Origin: Desulfotignum sp.
GTDB taxonomy: Bacteria; Desulfobacterota; Desulfobacteria; Desulfobacterales; Desulfobacteraceae
Reading direction: 5' to 3'
NCBI GenBank assembly: GCA_011390335.1
Contig: JAABSO010000032.1
Coordinates: 1 to 49,811, forward strand
DNA length: 49,811 bases
Below are positions 25,113 to 32,918 of this stretch, in pieces. Both the position numbers and the translations under genes were made by a program. The notes under the pieces are model-generated. The model was not told the origin of the DNA and searched no databases. It saw only the letters and a list, made by a program, of their open reading frames with translations. Within the stretch, counting starts at the first letter, position 1. Each line of letters begins with the position of its first letter.

Positions 25113-25115
25113 TTT

Positions 25116-25520
25116 TTAAAACACATTTTCATCGAGGATCAGCGATATCAGGGAGATCATCCCAACCAGTTCCCCCTTGTCCTCCACCGGTGCCCGGCGG
25201 ATACCGGCCCGGTAGATAAGCCGCACCGCATAGCGGATATCCATGTCCGCCGGTACGGTGATCACCGGTTTGGTCATCACTTCATACACATTCACCTCAT
25301 CTAAGGACCTGCCCGGCAGTATCGCGCCTTTGATTATATCCTGGGATACCAGGATTCCCCAGGCATCGTCCTCATGGCGTTTGTTCACCAGAAGAGAAAA
25401 TACGTTGTTCTCCTTCATTTTTTTGACTGCTTCGCGGGTTGTGGCCATGCCGTCAATGGAGATGATCCCCTTGTACATCACATCCCTGACCCGAATGATT
25501 TTTGGTTTATCCGGTTCCAT
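25116..25520 (-). CDS. CBS-domain pair protein
   Basis: A 134-residue protein of two CBS motifs forming one Bateman module (IRVRDVMYKGIISIDGMATTREAVKKM ... VMTKPVITVPADMDIRYAV). Such modules bind adenosine nucleotides and regulate partner proteins. The ATG at 25520 is chosen because GGAAGG lies 6 nt upstream; the frame is open further upstream. It is 40 bp downstream of the PII-like gene and probably belongs to the same transcript. Confidence 0.85.
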   Translation of the reverse strand: MEPDKPKIIRVRDVMYKGIISIDGMATTREAVKKMKENNVFSLLVNKRHEDDAWGILVSQDIIKGAILPGRSLDEVNVYEVMTKPVITVPADMDIRYAVRLIYRAGIRRAPVEDKGELVGMISLISLILDENVF

Positions 25521-25560
25521 ACATTGCCTTCCTTTAGATATAAATAATGTAACCAGGTTA

Positions 25561-25908
25561 TTACAGGTAACTGTCCCTGGCTTTCTGCCTGAATTTTTCC
25601 ATCTGGCTTTCCAGGCCTGCCACATGCTCCACCGGCAGTATGAACGCGATGCCGGTGCCGGGTTTGCCGAATTCTCCGGCTGTTTTTATGACGGTCAACA
25701 GTTTTTCCGCCACGTGTTCTTCCGCCAGCAGCATGATGATATCGGTCTGGGCTTCCAGGGTCAGGCCGAAAAATGTTTTTGCCTCTTTGATGCCGGTCCC
25801 TCTGGCGGGAATGATGGTGGCGCCTGTGGCCCCCTCTTTTTTGACGGCATCAACAATCTTGTCGGTAATCTCTGCTTTTACCGTGGATAAAATAAGTTTA
25901 AACCGCAT
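25561..25908 (-). CDS. PII-like (GlnB-related) regulatory protein
   Basis: A 115-residue protein with a PII-type ferredoxin-like fold (MRFKLILSTVKAEITDKIVDAVKKEGATGATII ... GTGIAFILPVEHVAG). The T-loop segment ARGTGIKEAKTFFGLTLEAQ lacks the uridylylated Tyr of classical PII. It overlaps the end of the DUF1538 gene by 11 bp, which suggests it regulates these membrane proteins in the way PII regulates AmtB. The signal is unknown. Confidence 0.82.
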   Translation of the reverse strand: MRFKLILSTVKAEITDKIVDAVKKEGATGATIIPARGTGIKEAKTFFGLTLEAQTDIIMLLAEEHVAEKLLTVIKTAGEFGKPGTGIAFILPVEHVAGLESQMEKFRQKARDSYL

Positions 25909-26692
25909 AGGTTTTCTCCGCTGTTCTGGTTTTACGATGGGTCATCCATACGGCCAGCCGGGCATATCCCAGTACCGATATGATGGGAAAAAGACTGGCA
26001 AAGGCAATGAGCCCGAACCCGTCCAGGGCGGGATTGCGGCCCGGCACGGTGGATGCCAGGCCAAGCCCCAGGGCCGCCACCAAAGGCACGGTAACGGTGG
26101 ATGTGGTAACCCCGCCGGAATCATAGGCCAGTGCTATAATATTTTTCGGGGATACCAGGGTCAGGAAAAGAACCATGACATACCCCACGAGAATGTACAG
26201 GTAAAGGGGGGTGCCGGTAACAATGCGGAAGGTGCCGAGACTGATGCCAGCAGCCACCCCGATGGCAACGGTAATCCGAAGGCCCCACTGGCTGATGGTA
26301 CCCATGGACACCTCACTGGCCTTGTAGGCCACGGCAATGAGGGACGGTTCGGCAATGGTGGTGGCAAATCCGATCATGGCGGCAAACAGATAAACCCATC
26401 CATAGGCAGTCCAGTCTGCCACTACTGGCTGATCAGGGGTGCCGTAGAGAAACAGAGAATCGGACAGCTGGGCTGCCATGATTTTTCCCAATGGAAACAA
26501 CGCTTTTTCAAGGCCGGCCAGAAACAGGGCCAGCCCGATCACCACATACACACCGCCCACCAGCACACGGCCTAAATGGGGAATGGGCTGGCGCAGGACC
26601 AGCAGCTGAAATCCCCCGATCAAAAGGATAATCGGCAGCACATCCCTGCCGGTGGCAACCAGTATTTTCAAGAAATCCATCAAAAATTCCAA
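25898..26692 (-). CDS. DUF1538 membrane protein, second copy
   Basis: A DUF1538 protein of 264 residues from a TTG at 26692 that has AGGAGG about 9 nt upstream; an ATG at 26680 is possible. About seven hydrophobic segments are seen, with family motifs AAMIGFATTIAEPSLIAVA and DSGGVTTSTVTVPLVAALG. It is paralogous to the next gene upstream. The family is often found as paired genes with PII-like genes, as here, and transport is likely but unproven. Confidence 0.85.
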   Translation of the reverse strand: MEFLMDFLKILVATGRDVLPIILLIGGFQLLVLRQPIPHLGRVLVGGVYVVIGLALFLAGLEKALFPLGKIMAAQLSDSLFLYGTPDQPVVADWTAYGWVYLFAAMIGFATTIAEPSLIAVAYKASEVSMGTISQWGLRITVAIGVAAGISLGTFRIVTGTPLYLYILVGYVMVLFLTLVSPKNIIALAYDSGGVTTSTVTVPLVAALGLGLASTVPGRNPALDGFGLIAFASLFPIISVLGYARLAVWMTHRKTRTAEKTYAV

Positions 26693-26711
26693 AGACGGTC
26701 CCCTCCTTTTA

Positions 26712-27449
26712 TCAGTTGAAAATAAGCAGCCCGTATCCCATGACAAAAATCATGGGCAGCAATGAAGCAAAGGCGATGAGTCCAAACCCGTCCAGCAGGG
26801 GGCTTCTTCCCTGGATGGAAGATGCCAGTCCCACGCCCAGGGCCGCCACCAGGGGTACGGTGATGGTGGAAGTGGTGACCCCGCCGGCATCATAGGCAAT
26901 GCCGATGATCTCTTCAGGGGCGACAATGGTCATGAGCATCACCACCACATATCCACCGATGATCAGAAAATGGATGGGCCAGCCCTTGAGGATGCGGATG
27001 ACTCCCACCAGGATGGCCAGGCCCACGGACACTGCCACACTGATACGAAGCCCTAAGGCATAGGTGTTCAAAGATTTTTGATCCGGATCGATCAGCCCGC
27101 CTTGGCCTGCGATATCAGCGGCTTCGGCTGCCACGGCAATCAGGGCCGGCTCGGCAATGGTGGTGGAAAAACCCAGAGCAAAGGCGAACAGCAGAAGCCA
27201 GAACAGGCTCCCTTTTCTTGCCAAAGCATACGCCATGGCTTCTCCGATGGGAAACAGCCCCATTTCAAGCCCCTGAACAAACAAAACCAGCCCCGCAACC
27301 ACAAGCAGTGCGCCGAAAATCACCTCTCCCAGCTGGGGCAGGGGTTGTCTGATAACAACAAGCTGAAAAAATGCGATCACCAGAATAATGGGAAGCAGAT
27401 CCGTTACAGCGGTTTTTATTCTTTGTAAAATAAAGGATAAAATCTTCAT
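26712..27449 (-). CDS. DUF1538 membrane protein, first copy
   Basis: A 245-residue membrane protein beginning MKILSFILQRIKTAVTDLLP. It has the same motifs as its neighbour: FALGFSTTIAEPALIAVA and DAGGVTTSTITVPLVAALG. The start at 27449 was chosen by alignment with the paralogue; its ribosome binding site is weak, and the frame stays open far upstream through an AT-rich and repeat-bearing leader. Together with the second copy it probably forms a hetero-oligomeric transporter. Confidence 0.82.
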   Translation of the reverse strand: MKILSFILQRIKTAVTDLLPIILVIAFFQLVVIRQPLPQLGEVIFGALLVVAGLVLFVQGLEMGLFPIGEAMAYALARKGSLFWLLLFAFALGFSTTIAEPALIAVAAEAADIAGQGGLIDPDQKSLNTYALGLRISVAVSVGLAILVGVIRILKGWPIHFLIIGGYVVVMLMTIVAPEEIIGIAYDAGGVTTSTITVPLVAALGVGLASSIQGRSPLLDGFGLIAFASLLPMIFVMGYGLLIFN

Positions 27450-27925
27450 GGTGTCATGCTGGTGCCCGTTGTCGGTAATACCGCTGTTGTCATTTTTCCT
27501 GTCAGGCAGCCGGCCGGAATAATCGGCATCTGAGGCCGACAGGACCTGATGGACTTTTTGCATCCTAAAGTCGGGACTTTTTTTTGTCAAGGCCTTATCT
27601 CTCATATGAAACAGTGTCATGAACGGTACAGTGTTTTTTACCGGCGCCAATCTGGTGATGTCCGTCTGTTCGCAGCTCACCACCACCATCATGAACCTGA
27701 CACAGCAGCAGCCCCCTATAACGTTACCGTTATGATCTGACACATACCTGTGATAAGGTAACGGCATCCTGCGGACTGCATCCCCCCGAAAGACCATGGG
27801 CAAAGCCGGGTTCCTGCCTGTTTTGTCCATGGTTTCAAGGGCATGGTTTTTTCTGGCATGAATCTTGATTTACTTTATGCCGGAAGCAGCAACAATGCAG
27901 ACACACAACGCAAAAGGATACAAAA
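27450..27925. other. Intergenic stretch between DUF1538 and thioredoxin genes, with RCK-channel debris
   Basis: This 476-bp gap between divergent genes contains a short fragment of the K+ channel gene (27636-27735). No complete gene was identified. It should contain promoters for both flanking units, but none was clear enough to call. Confidence 0.4.
27636..27735 (+). pseudogene. Fragment homologous to the RCK part of the K+ channel gene
   Basis: The frame reads GANLVMSVCSQLTTTIMNLT and then ends at a TGA at 27733-27735. The intact channel gene reads GANLVMSFSSLLTTTIMNLI at about 23596-23660, and the two DNA stretches are nearly the same over about 70 bp. No upstream or downstream parts of the channel are present. 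It is debris of a duplication, or a fragment of a second channel gene. Confidence 0.65.
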
Positions 27926-28237
27926 ATGGAAATAACGGAATTTGCACCCGATATAAAAGACAAGTTGGCACTGGTGGATTTCAGTGCACCCTGGTGCGGG
28001 CCATGCAGGCAGATGGCACCGGTCATCAGCAGGCTGACAGAAAAGTACAAAAACAGGGCCGCCATTGTGGAAATAAACATCGATTCCCAGCCTGCAGTGG
28101 CCACCCATTATATGGTCCAGAGCATCCCCACCCTGATTTTGTTTGATCACGGGCGGGAAGTTACGCGGTTTGTGGGGGTCCAGTCCACAGAAACCCTGGA
28201 AAAAAATTTGGACGATGTTCTGACAAAAAAAATATAG
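27926..28237 (+). CDS. Thioredoxin
   Basis: A 103-residue thioredoxin with active-site WCGPC (C24, C27) in DFSAPWCGPCRQMAPVI and the cis-Pro loop SIPTLILF. It reduces protein disulfides in the cytoplasm. A second gene for a small Cys-rich protein follows 26 bp downstream with a strong ribosome binding site, so both are probably cotranscribed. Confidence 0.93.
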   Translation: MEITEFAPDIKDKLALVDFSAPWCGPCRQMAPVISRLTEKYKNRAAIVEINIDSQPAVATHYMVQSIPTLILFDHGREVTRFVGVQSTETLEKNLDDVLTKKI

Positions 28238-28263
28238 CGCAAACCAATGCGCCAGGAGGAAAT

Positions 28264-28473
28264 ATGGGCAAGTGCGTGAACCATCCGGAAAGACAAACCA
28301 GTTACCTTTGCATGAAACACAACATCTATTTGTGCGACCAGTGCCTGACATGCCGTGATCCGGACATTTATTGTAAATTCCGGTCATCCTGCCCCATCCA
28401 TTTTGTAACCAAAAAAGGCTTTGACGATACTGACACCCGTCAATGTCATGTTCGGTCCGCCAAAACCAGCTGA
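28264..28473 (+). CDS. Small Cys/His-rich protein, B-box-zinc-finger-like
   Basis: A 69-residue protein with CVNHPERQTSYLCMKHN followed by CDQCLTC, CKF and CPIHF, a Cys/His spacing like a B-box zinc finger. GGAGG lies just before the ATG. It follows thioredoxin and may be its redox or zinc-dependent partner. No function is known to me. Confidence 0.7.
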   Translation: MGKCVNHPERQTSYLCMKHNIYLCDQCLTCRDPDIYCKFRSSCPIHFVTKKGFDDTDTRQCHVRSAKTS

Positions 28474-28536
28474 ACCTGAAAAACCGCAACTGAATGCCAG
28501 AGAATTCGCAAACTGAAGACCCGGGAATTTCCGGCA

Positions 28537-28569
28537 TATTTTAGTTGACAAATGGGGGTAGCTATTTTA
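28537..28569 (+). promoter_or_regulatory. Upstream element shared with the paralogue at 37.5 kb
   Basis: TATTTTAGTTGACAAATG, six variable bases and a second CTATTTTA lie about 90 nt before the start of the 222-residue protein. The same arrangement precedes its paralogue at 37419-37451. The TTGACA is at 28545-28550. The -10 box is not obvious: the second TATTTT is only 12 nt away. Confidence 0.45.
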
Positions 28570-28655
28570 CCTGTTAAAGAGGAAGGACTGGATGATCCAT
28601 TTTTTTACACAAAGGTGACTCCCGTTTAACGAAAAACCGGACAAGGAGGGCAGCC

Positions 28656-29324
28656 ATGGCCGTAAAATTGATGCACTACTGGACGATCAACCCTTCCAGC
28701 AAGGATGCTTACGCCAGCTTCATCATCAAAAAATACATTCCCGGCCTGAACCGCCTGGGATTGCATACGGTAGCCGGCTGGTCCGTTCTGGTAGGATCTT
28801 ACAGTGAAGTGATCCTGGAAACGATCAGCAGCGAACTGGATCAACTGGAAGCTGCCTTTAAAACCAATGAGTACCGGAAATTGAAATCTGAACTGCTCAA
28901 TTTTATCAAAAGCTATAAAACCAAAGTCATGATGCCCATTGCAAAACGGGGCAGCTACTCCATGAGCATTGCTGAGGACACCATCAAATTCAACCAGATG
29001 TGGGATGTAATCACCCAGAAACCCGGTGATTACAAGAACTATGAACAATTTGTCACCCATGAGTTTTACCCGTTACTGGAAAAAATCGGTGTCCATCTTG
29101 CCGGCGAATGGGAAGTTTTGATCGGAGATGAGCCGCACTCGGTCTGTGAAGGCAGGGTGAACAATGTCAGCGCTCTCATTCCCGCCCTCCAGAGTCCCGA
29201 GTTCCGCAGAGCTAAGAAGAAACTCAAACTATTTGTTGAAAATTACCAAAGCCGGATCCTGTCGTTTCACATTCGAAAGATAAAGGGCTACCGGTCCGTA
29301 GGGTATGAACTTGTAGACCACTGA
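28656..29324 (+). CDS. Conserved protein of unknown function, tandem-repeat type, paralogue 1
   Basis: A 222-residue soluble protein without signal peptide. The first half (MHYWTINPSSKDAYASFI ... HTVAGWSVLVGSYSE) and the second half (KFNQMWDVITQK ... GVHLAGEWEVLIGDE) align to each other: both have W, then FI/FV, then an (A)GxWxVLxG strand, then a helical part. The fold looks like two ferredoxin-like or dimeric alpha/beta-barrel units (NIPSNAP- or Dabb-like), but this is inferred. GGAGG precedes the ATG. A paralogue of the same length is at 37497, and the two bracket the Mrp operon. Confidence 0.75.
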   Translation: MAVKLMHYWTINPSSKDAYASFIIKKYIPGLNRLGLHTVAGWSVLVGSYSEVILETISSELDQLEAAFKTNEYRKLKSELLNFIKSYKTKVMMPIAKRGSYSMSIAEDTIKFNQMWDVITQKPGDYKNYEQFVTHEFYPLLEKIGVHLAGEWEVLIGDEPHSVCEGRVNNVSALIPALQSPEFRRAKKKLKLFVENYQSRILSFHIRKIKGYRSVGYELVDH

Positions 29325-29381
29325 TCTGTTTTCATCAAAAACCGCCAGACAATACAGACTTGCCGTCCAGCTTCAGCTGTT

Positions 29382-31175
29382 TCAGGTGATAAAGAAAAGC
29401 AGGACCATCAGCATGATGATGGTGAATACCGCTGTGGAACCGATGGTAAACAAAGACCGGTTGAAGGTGTCTGTAAACCGCTTTTCCACCCCGTCCGGCC
29501 CCTTGACCGTTACCCCGGTCAGATACCACAAGGGCCGGATCAGCAGCAGGCTCAACCGGGCCGGACCGGACTGGAAAAATGTATTGAGGCGGCGGGGAAG
29601 TGCTTCCCCCAGATACTGTTGCGCCCGGGTGCTCAAATAGTCCATGCCTTTGCCGGCCCCCAGCCGGAACACCCGCCCGCCCATCCGATAGAACCAGTCC
29701 ATGTCCAGGCTGATGAGCGCTTCCGGTGTCAGTTTCTTCAGAAAAATAAAAAACCCCAGGGCCGTGAACAGCAGAATCTGCATCGATTCTGTCACATGAT
29801 ACGCGGTATAGGGTTCATAGGTTGCGGCATAGGGTAGCATATCATAGAGATACGGGGTGTACACCCCGATGAAGATGCATAAAAACGCGGCGATCCCCAT
29901 GGCCAGCTGCATGTGCAGCGGGGGGTCTTTTGCTTTTTCCCAGGTGCCATTTGTACAGTTGTTTTTCCCGAACCAGATGAAATAGGGTACTTTAAGTCCG
30001 GTGTGCAGAAAGGTGCCGGCCGAGGCCAGGGTCAGCAGGAAAGCGGCCCAGTAAAGGTGGTCCTCAAACCCGGCTGCCACGATTATGGATTTGCTCACAA
30101 ACCCGGAAAACAATGGAAATGCGGAAATGGACAATCCTCCGATCAGGGTGAATACAAAGGCCCGGGGCATTCTGCTGTACAACCCCCCCAGGTCGGTGAA
30201 CCGGCTTTTACCGGTCATGTACAGTACCGACCCGACGCCCATGAACAACAGTCCCTTGTAGAGGATATGGGCAAAGGCATGGGCACAGGCCCCGTTGATG
30301 GCCAGCTCCGTGCCGATGCCCACCCCGGCCACCATATATCCCACCTGGCTGATGATATGGTAGGCCAAAAGCCTTCTGGCATCGTTTTCCAGCACCGCGT
30401 ACACCACGCCGTACAGGGCCATGACCACGCCTAGTGGGATCAGGATCTCCATGCCGGCAAACCCCCGGGCCAGGGCATACACAGCGGTTTTCGTGGTAAA
30501 GGCGCACATGAACACCGCCCCGCTCACCGTGGCCTCGCCATAGGCATCCGGCAGCCAGGCATGCAGCGGCGGCACGGCCGCATTCAGGATAAACCCAACC
30601 AGAATCAGATACACCGGGAGCGTGGGCCGGCTGACATCCAGGAGATGGAACCCCAGGTCCCCGGTGGCATGGTACAGCAGCACGATGCCTGCCAGCAGGA
30701 CCATCCCACCCGCGGCATGAACCAGCAAAAACCGGAATCCGGCACCCAGAGATTCCGGGCGCCTGCGGAACCACACCAGAAACACCGAAGAAAAGGCCAT
30801 TACTTCCCAGAAAAGAAACAACACCAGAAAATCCCCGGCAAAGATCACCCCCAGGGAGCCTGCCACATAGATCCAGGCCGCTGCCATCTCAAAGGGGTTT
30901 TCCACATGCAGGCCATACAGAGTGCCGATGATGCACATCAGGGTCATGATATAGGCAAACACCAGGCTCAACCGGTCCACCCGGCCAAAGGTCAGGTCCC
31001 ATTCCAGAAACGGGAATACCCCGAACACTCCCTTGGGCATCCACAGGACCGCACCAAAAGCCAGGACCGGTACCAGCAAAAGAAAGGGTCGGAAGAACCG
31101 CCCCTTGACCAGCGGAAGGAACAGGGCCCCGGCCATCAGAATCAGACCCGGATGCAGCCACAGGTCAGCGATCAT
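29382..31175 (-). CDS. Mrp-type antiporter subunit, MrpA/NuoL-like proton-translocating membrane protein
   Basis: The 597-residue protein has about fourteen or more membrane helices of the proton-pumping family shared by NuoL/M/N and MrpA/D. Conserved segments are seen: FLFWEVMAFSSVFLVWF with its Glu, PPLHAWLPDAYGEATVSG, and KTAVYALARGF with its Lys. Its C-terminal tail has an amphipathic region and a last membrane helix. The ATG at 31175 overlaps the upstream small gene by 11 bp. It is the last gene of the Mrp operon and the third MrpA/D-like subunit. Confidence 0.85.
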   Translation of the reverse strand: MIADLWLHPGLILMAGALFLPLVKGRFFRPFLLLVPVLAFGAVLWMPKGVFGVFPFLEWDLTFGRVDRLSLVFAYIMTLMCIIGTLYGLHVENPFEMAAAWIYVAGSLGVIFAGDFLVLFLFWEVMAFSSVFLVWFRRRPESLGAGFRFLLVHAAGGMVLLAGIVLLYHATGDLGFHLLDVSRPTLPVYLILVGFILNAAVPPLHAWLPDAYGEATVSGAVFMCAFTTKTAVYALARGFAGMEILIPLGVVMALYGVVYAVLENDARRLLAYHIISQVGYMVAGVGIGTELAINGACAHAFAHILYKGLLFMGVGSVLYMTGKSRFTDLGGLYSRMPRAFVFTLIGGLSISAFPLFSGFVSKSIIVAAGFEDHLYWAAFLLTLASAGTFLHTGLKVPYFIWFGKNNCTNGTWEKAKDPPLHMQLAMGIAAFLCIFIGVYTPYLYDMLPYAATYEPYTAYHVTESMQILLFTALGFFIFLKKLTPEALISLDMDWFYRMGGRVFRLGAGKGMDYLSTRAQQYLGEALPRRLNTFFQSGPARLSLLLIRPLWYLTGVTVKGPDGVEKRFTDTFNRSLFTIGSTAVFTIIMLMVLLFFIT

Positions 31176-31416
31176 AATAATCCTCCTGTCTGGTAATGCC
31201 CAGTTTGCCGAACCATTTGGAAACAAAGATGATCACCACGCAGGAAACAAACCCAAACAACGCCCAGAATCCCCACATGTTTTCCGCTGCGGTATGGGCC
31301 TTGTCCTTGTCCAGGAGCAGCGCGTCAAACCCCACCAGCAGGGCCAGAATCACGCAGCATACCTGGATCACGCGTTTGAGCCGGTTCCGCAGAAATTCGA
31401 TCAGATCCACGATCAT
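31165..31416 (-). CDS. Small membrane protein in the Mrp operon
   Basis: An 83-residue protein with two membrane helices (VIQVCCVILALLVGFDALLL and FWALFGFVSCVVIIFVS) separated by a short polar loop, DKDKAHTAAENMWG. It overlaps the upstream MrpD-like gene by 4 bp and the downstream gene by 11 bp. It is not a standard MrpA-G subunit. It is presumably an accessory subunit of this variant complex. Confidence 0.75.
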   Translation of the reverse strand: MIVDLIEFLRNRLKRVIQVCCVILALLVGFDALLLDKDKAHTAAENMWGFWALFGFVSCVVIIFVSKWFGKLGITRQEDYYDR

Positions 31417-32897
31417 GATATCACCATCCGGACAAACTGCATCATTACATGGGGAAAGATTCCCACCAGCAGCGACAGGAGCGCTGCGGCTACAATCGGC
31501 ACCACCATGAGCAAAGGCGCTTCCCTGATACCCGTGTTACCTGGTGCTTCATCCTGGGACCGCCCGAAAAACGCCTGAAAGGTCACCGGTGCAAAATAGA
31601 CGATGTTGAGCATCGTGGAGGCCAACAGCACCAGAATGATGGCCATCTGACCGGCTTCCAGGGCCCCGGTCAGCAGATACCATTTGGTGATGAATCCCCC
31701 CACCGGCGGGGCCCCGATCATGGACAGCGAGGCCAGGGCAAAGGCCCCGAAGGTAAAGGGCATCACCCGGCCCAGTCCCCCCATTTCCGAAATGTTTTTT
31801 TTACGGGTGGCCACATAGACCGCCCCGGCACAGAAAAACAGGGTGATCTTGGCAAAGGCATGGTTGGCAATGTGGATAATCCCGCCCTGGACCGCTGCAG
31901 GTGTGAGCAGGGCCACCCCCAGAATGATATAGGACAGCTGGCTGATGGTGGAATAGGCCAGCCGGGACTTGAGATTGTCCCTGGTCATGGCGATGATCGA
32001 CGCGGTCACAATGGTGAAGGAGACAATATAGGCCGTCACAATCCCCAGATTGAGGGCATCCATCAGATCGATGCCGAACACATACAGCATGACCCGGGTG
32101 GTGCAGAACACCCCCACCTTGACCACGGCCACCGCATGAAGCAGGGCGGAAACCGGGGTCGGGGCCACCATGGCGCCGGGCAGCCAGGCATGCATGGGCA
32201 TCACCCCGTTTTTGGCAAACCCGAACAGAAAAGCAAAAAACAGGCAGGTCACCAGGGTGTCCCCGGTGCCGGGAGGGATGATGCCGTGGTGGATATTGTC
32301 GGCAAAGGTCAGGTTCCCTCCCAGGGTGAACACAATGATCATGGCCGGCAGGACCAGTCCCACGGATCCGCCCAGCAGAAAGGTCAGGTATTTGCGGGCC
32401 CCGCCGCGGCCTTCTTTGTCCTGATGGTGGGCCACCAAGGGATAGGTGGAAAGAGAAAGCATTTCATAGAACAGATACAGGGTCAGCAGGTTGCCGGAAA
32501 ACGCCACCCCGATGGCTGCACACAACGACAGGGCAAAGCAGGTGAAAAACCGGGTCTGGGCATGTTCTGAAAGCCCCCGCATATACCCGATGGTATAGGC
32601 CGCCGCCACAATCCACAGAAAAGAGGACACCAGGGCAAATATGATGCCGAATGCATCCACCCGAAGCCGGATGGCCAGTTCCGGCAGCACCTGGATCAGG
32701 GTCACCTCCACCACATCTCCGGCCAGGACCTTTCCGGCCAGCAGCAGCACCATGCTGAATTTTAAAGCAGCCGCCGCAAAGGTCCAGAACTCCCTCAGGT
32801 TGGGGTGCCGGCGGCTCAGCGCGATCAGTGGCACAGCCCCCAGCGACGCGCACAAAGCGATCACCGGGGCGGTCTGATAAAAGGCGGCGGAAAGCAT
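31413..32897 (-). CDS. Mrp-type antiporter subunit, second MrpD-like protein
   Basis: A 494-residue polytopic protein of the MrpD/NuoN family. Motifs include GNLLTLYLFYEMLSLSTYPLVAH with its Glu, VMPMHAWLPGAMVAPTPVSALLH, and AVVKVGVFC with its Lys. These residues form the predicted proton path. It follows the first MrpD-like gene by 21 bp. Together with the 506- and 597-residue proteins it gives the complex three pump-type subunits. Confidence 0.87.
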   Translation of the reverse strand: MLSAAFYQTAPVIALCASLGAVPLIALSRRHPNLREFWTFAAAALKFSMVLLLAGKVLAGDVVEVTLIQVLPELAIRLRVDAFGIIFALVSSFLWIVAAAYTIGYMRGLSEHAQTRFFTCFALSLCAAIGVAFSGNLLTLYLFYEMLSLSTYPLVAHHQDKEGRGGARKYLTFLLGGSVGLVLPAMIIVFTLGGNLTFADNIHHGIIPPGTGDTLVTCLFFAFLFGFAKNGVMPMHAWLPGAMVAPTPVSALLHAVAVVKVGVFCTTRVMLYVFGIDLMDALNLGIVTAYIVSFTIVTASIIAMTRDNLKSRLAYSTISQLSYIILGVALLTPAAVQGGIIHIANHAFAKITLFFCAGAVYVATRKKNISEMGGLGRVMPFTFGAFALASLSMIGAPPVGGFITKWYLLTGALEAGQMAIILVLLASTMLNIVYFAPVTFQAFFGRSQDEAPGNTGIREAPLLMVVPIVAAALLSLLVGIFPHVMMQFVRMVIS

Positions 32898-32918
32898 GAC
32901 CTGTTTGATGGCTCCTTT

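Noticed and set aside
31449..32570. Plus-strand frame of 373 codons opposite the second MrpD-like gene
   Set aside because: It has an anomalous Gln/His/Gly composition typical of antisense frames of GC-rich membrane genes.
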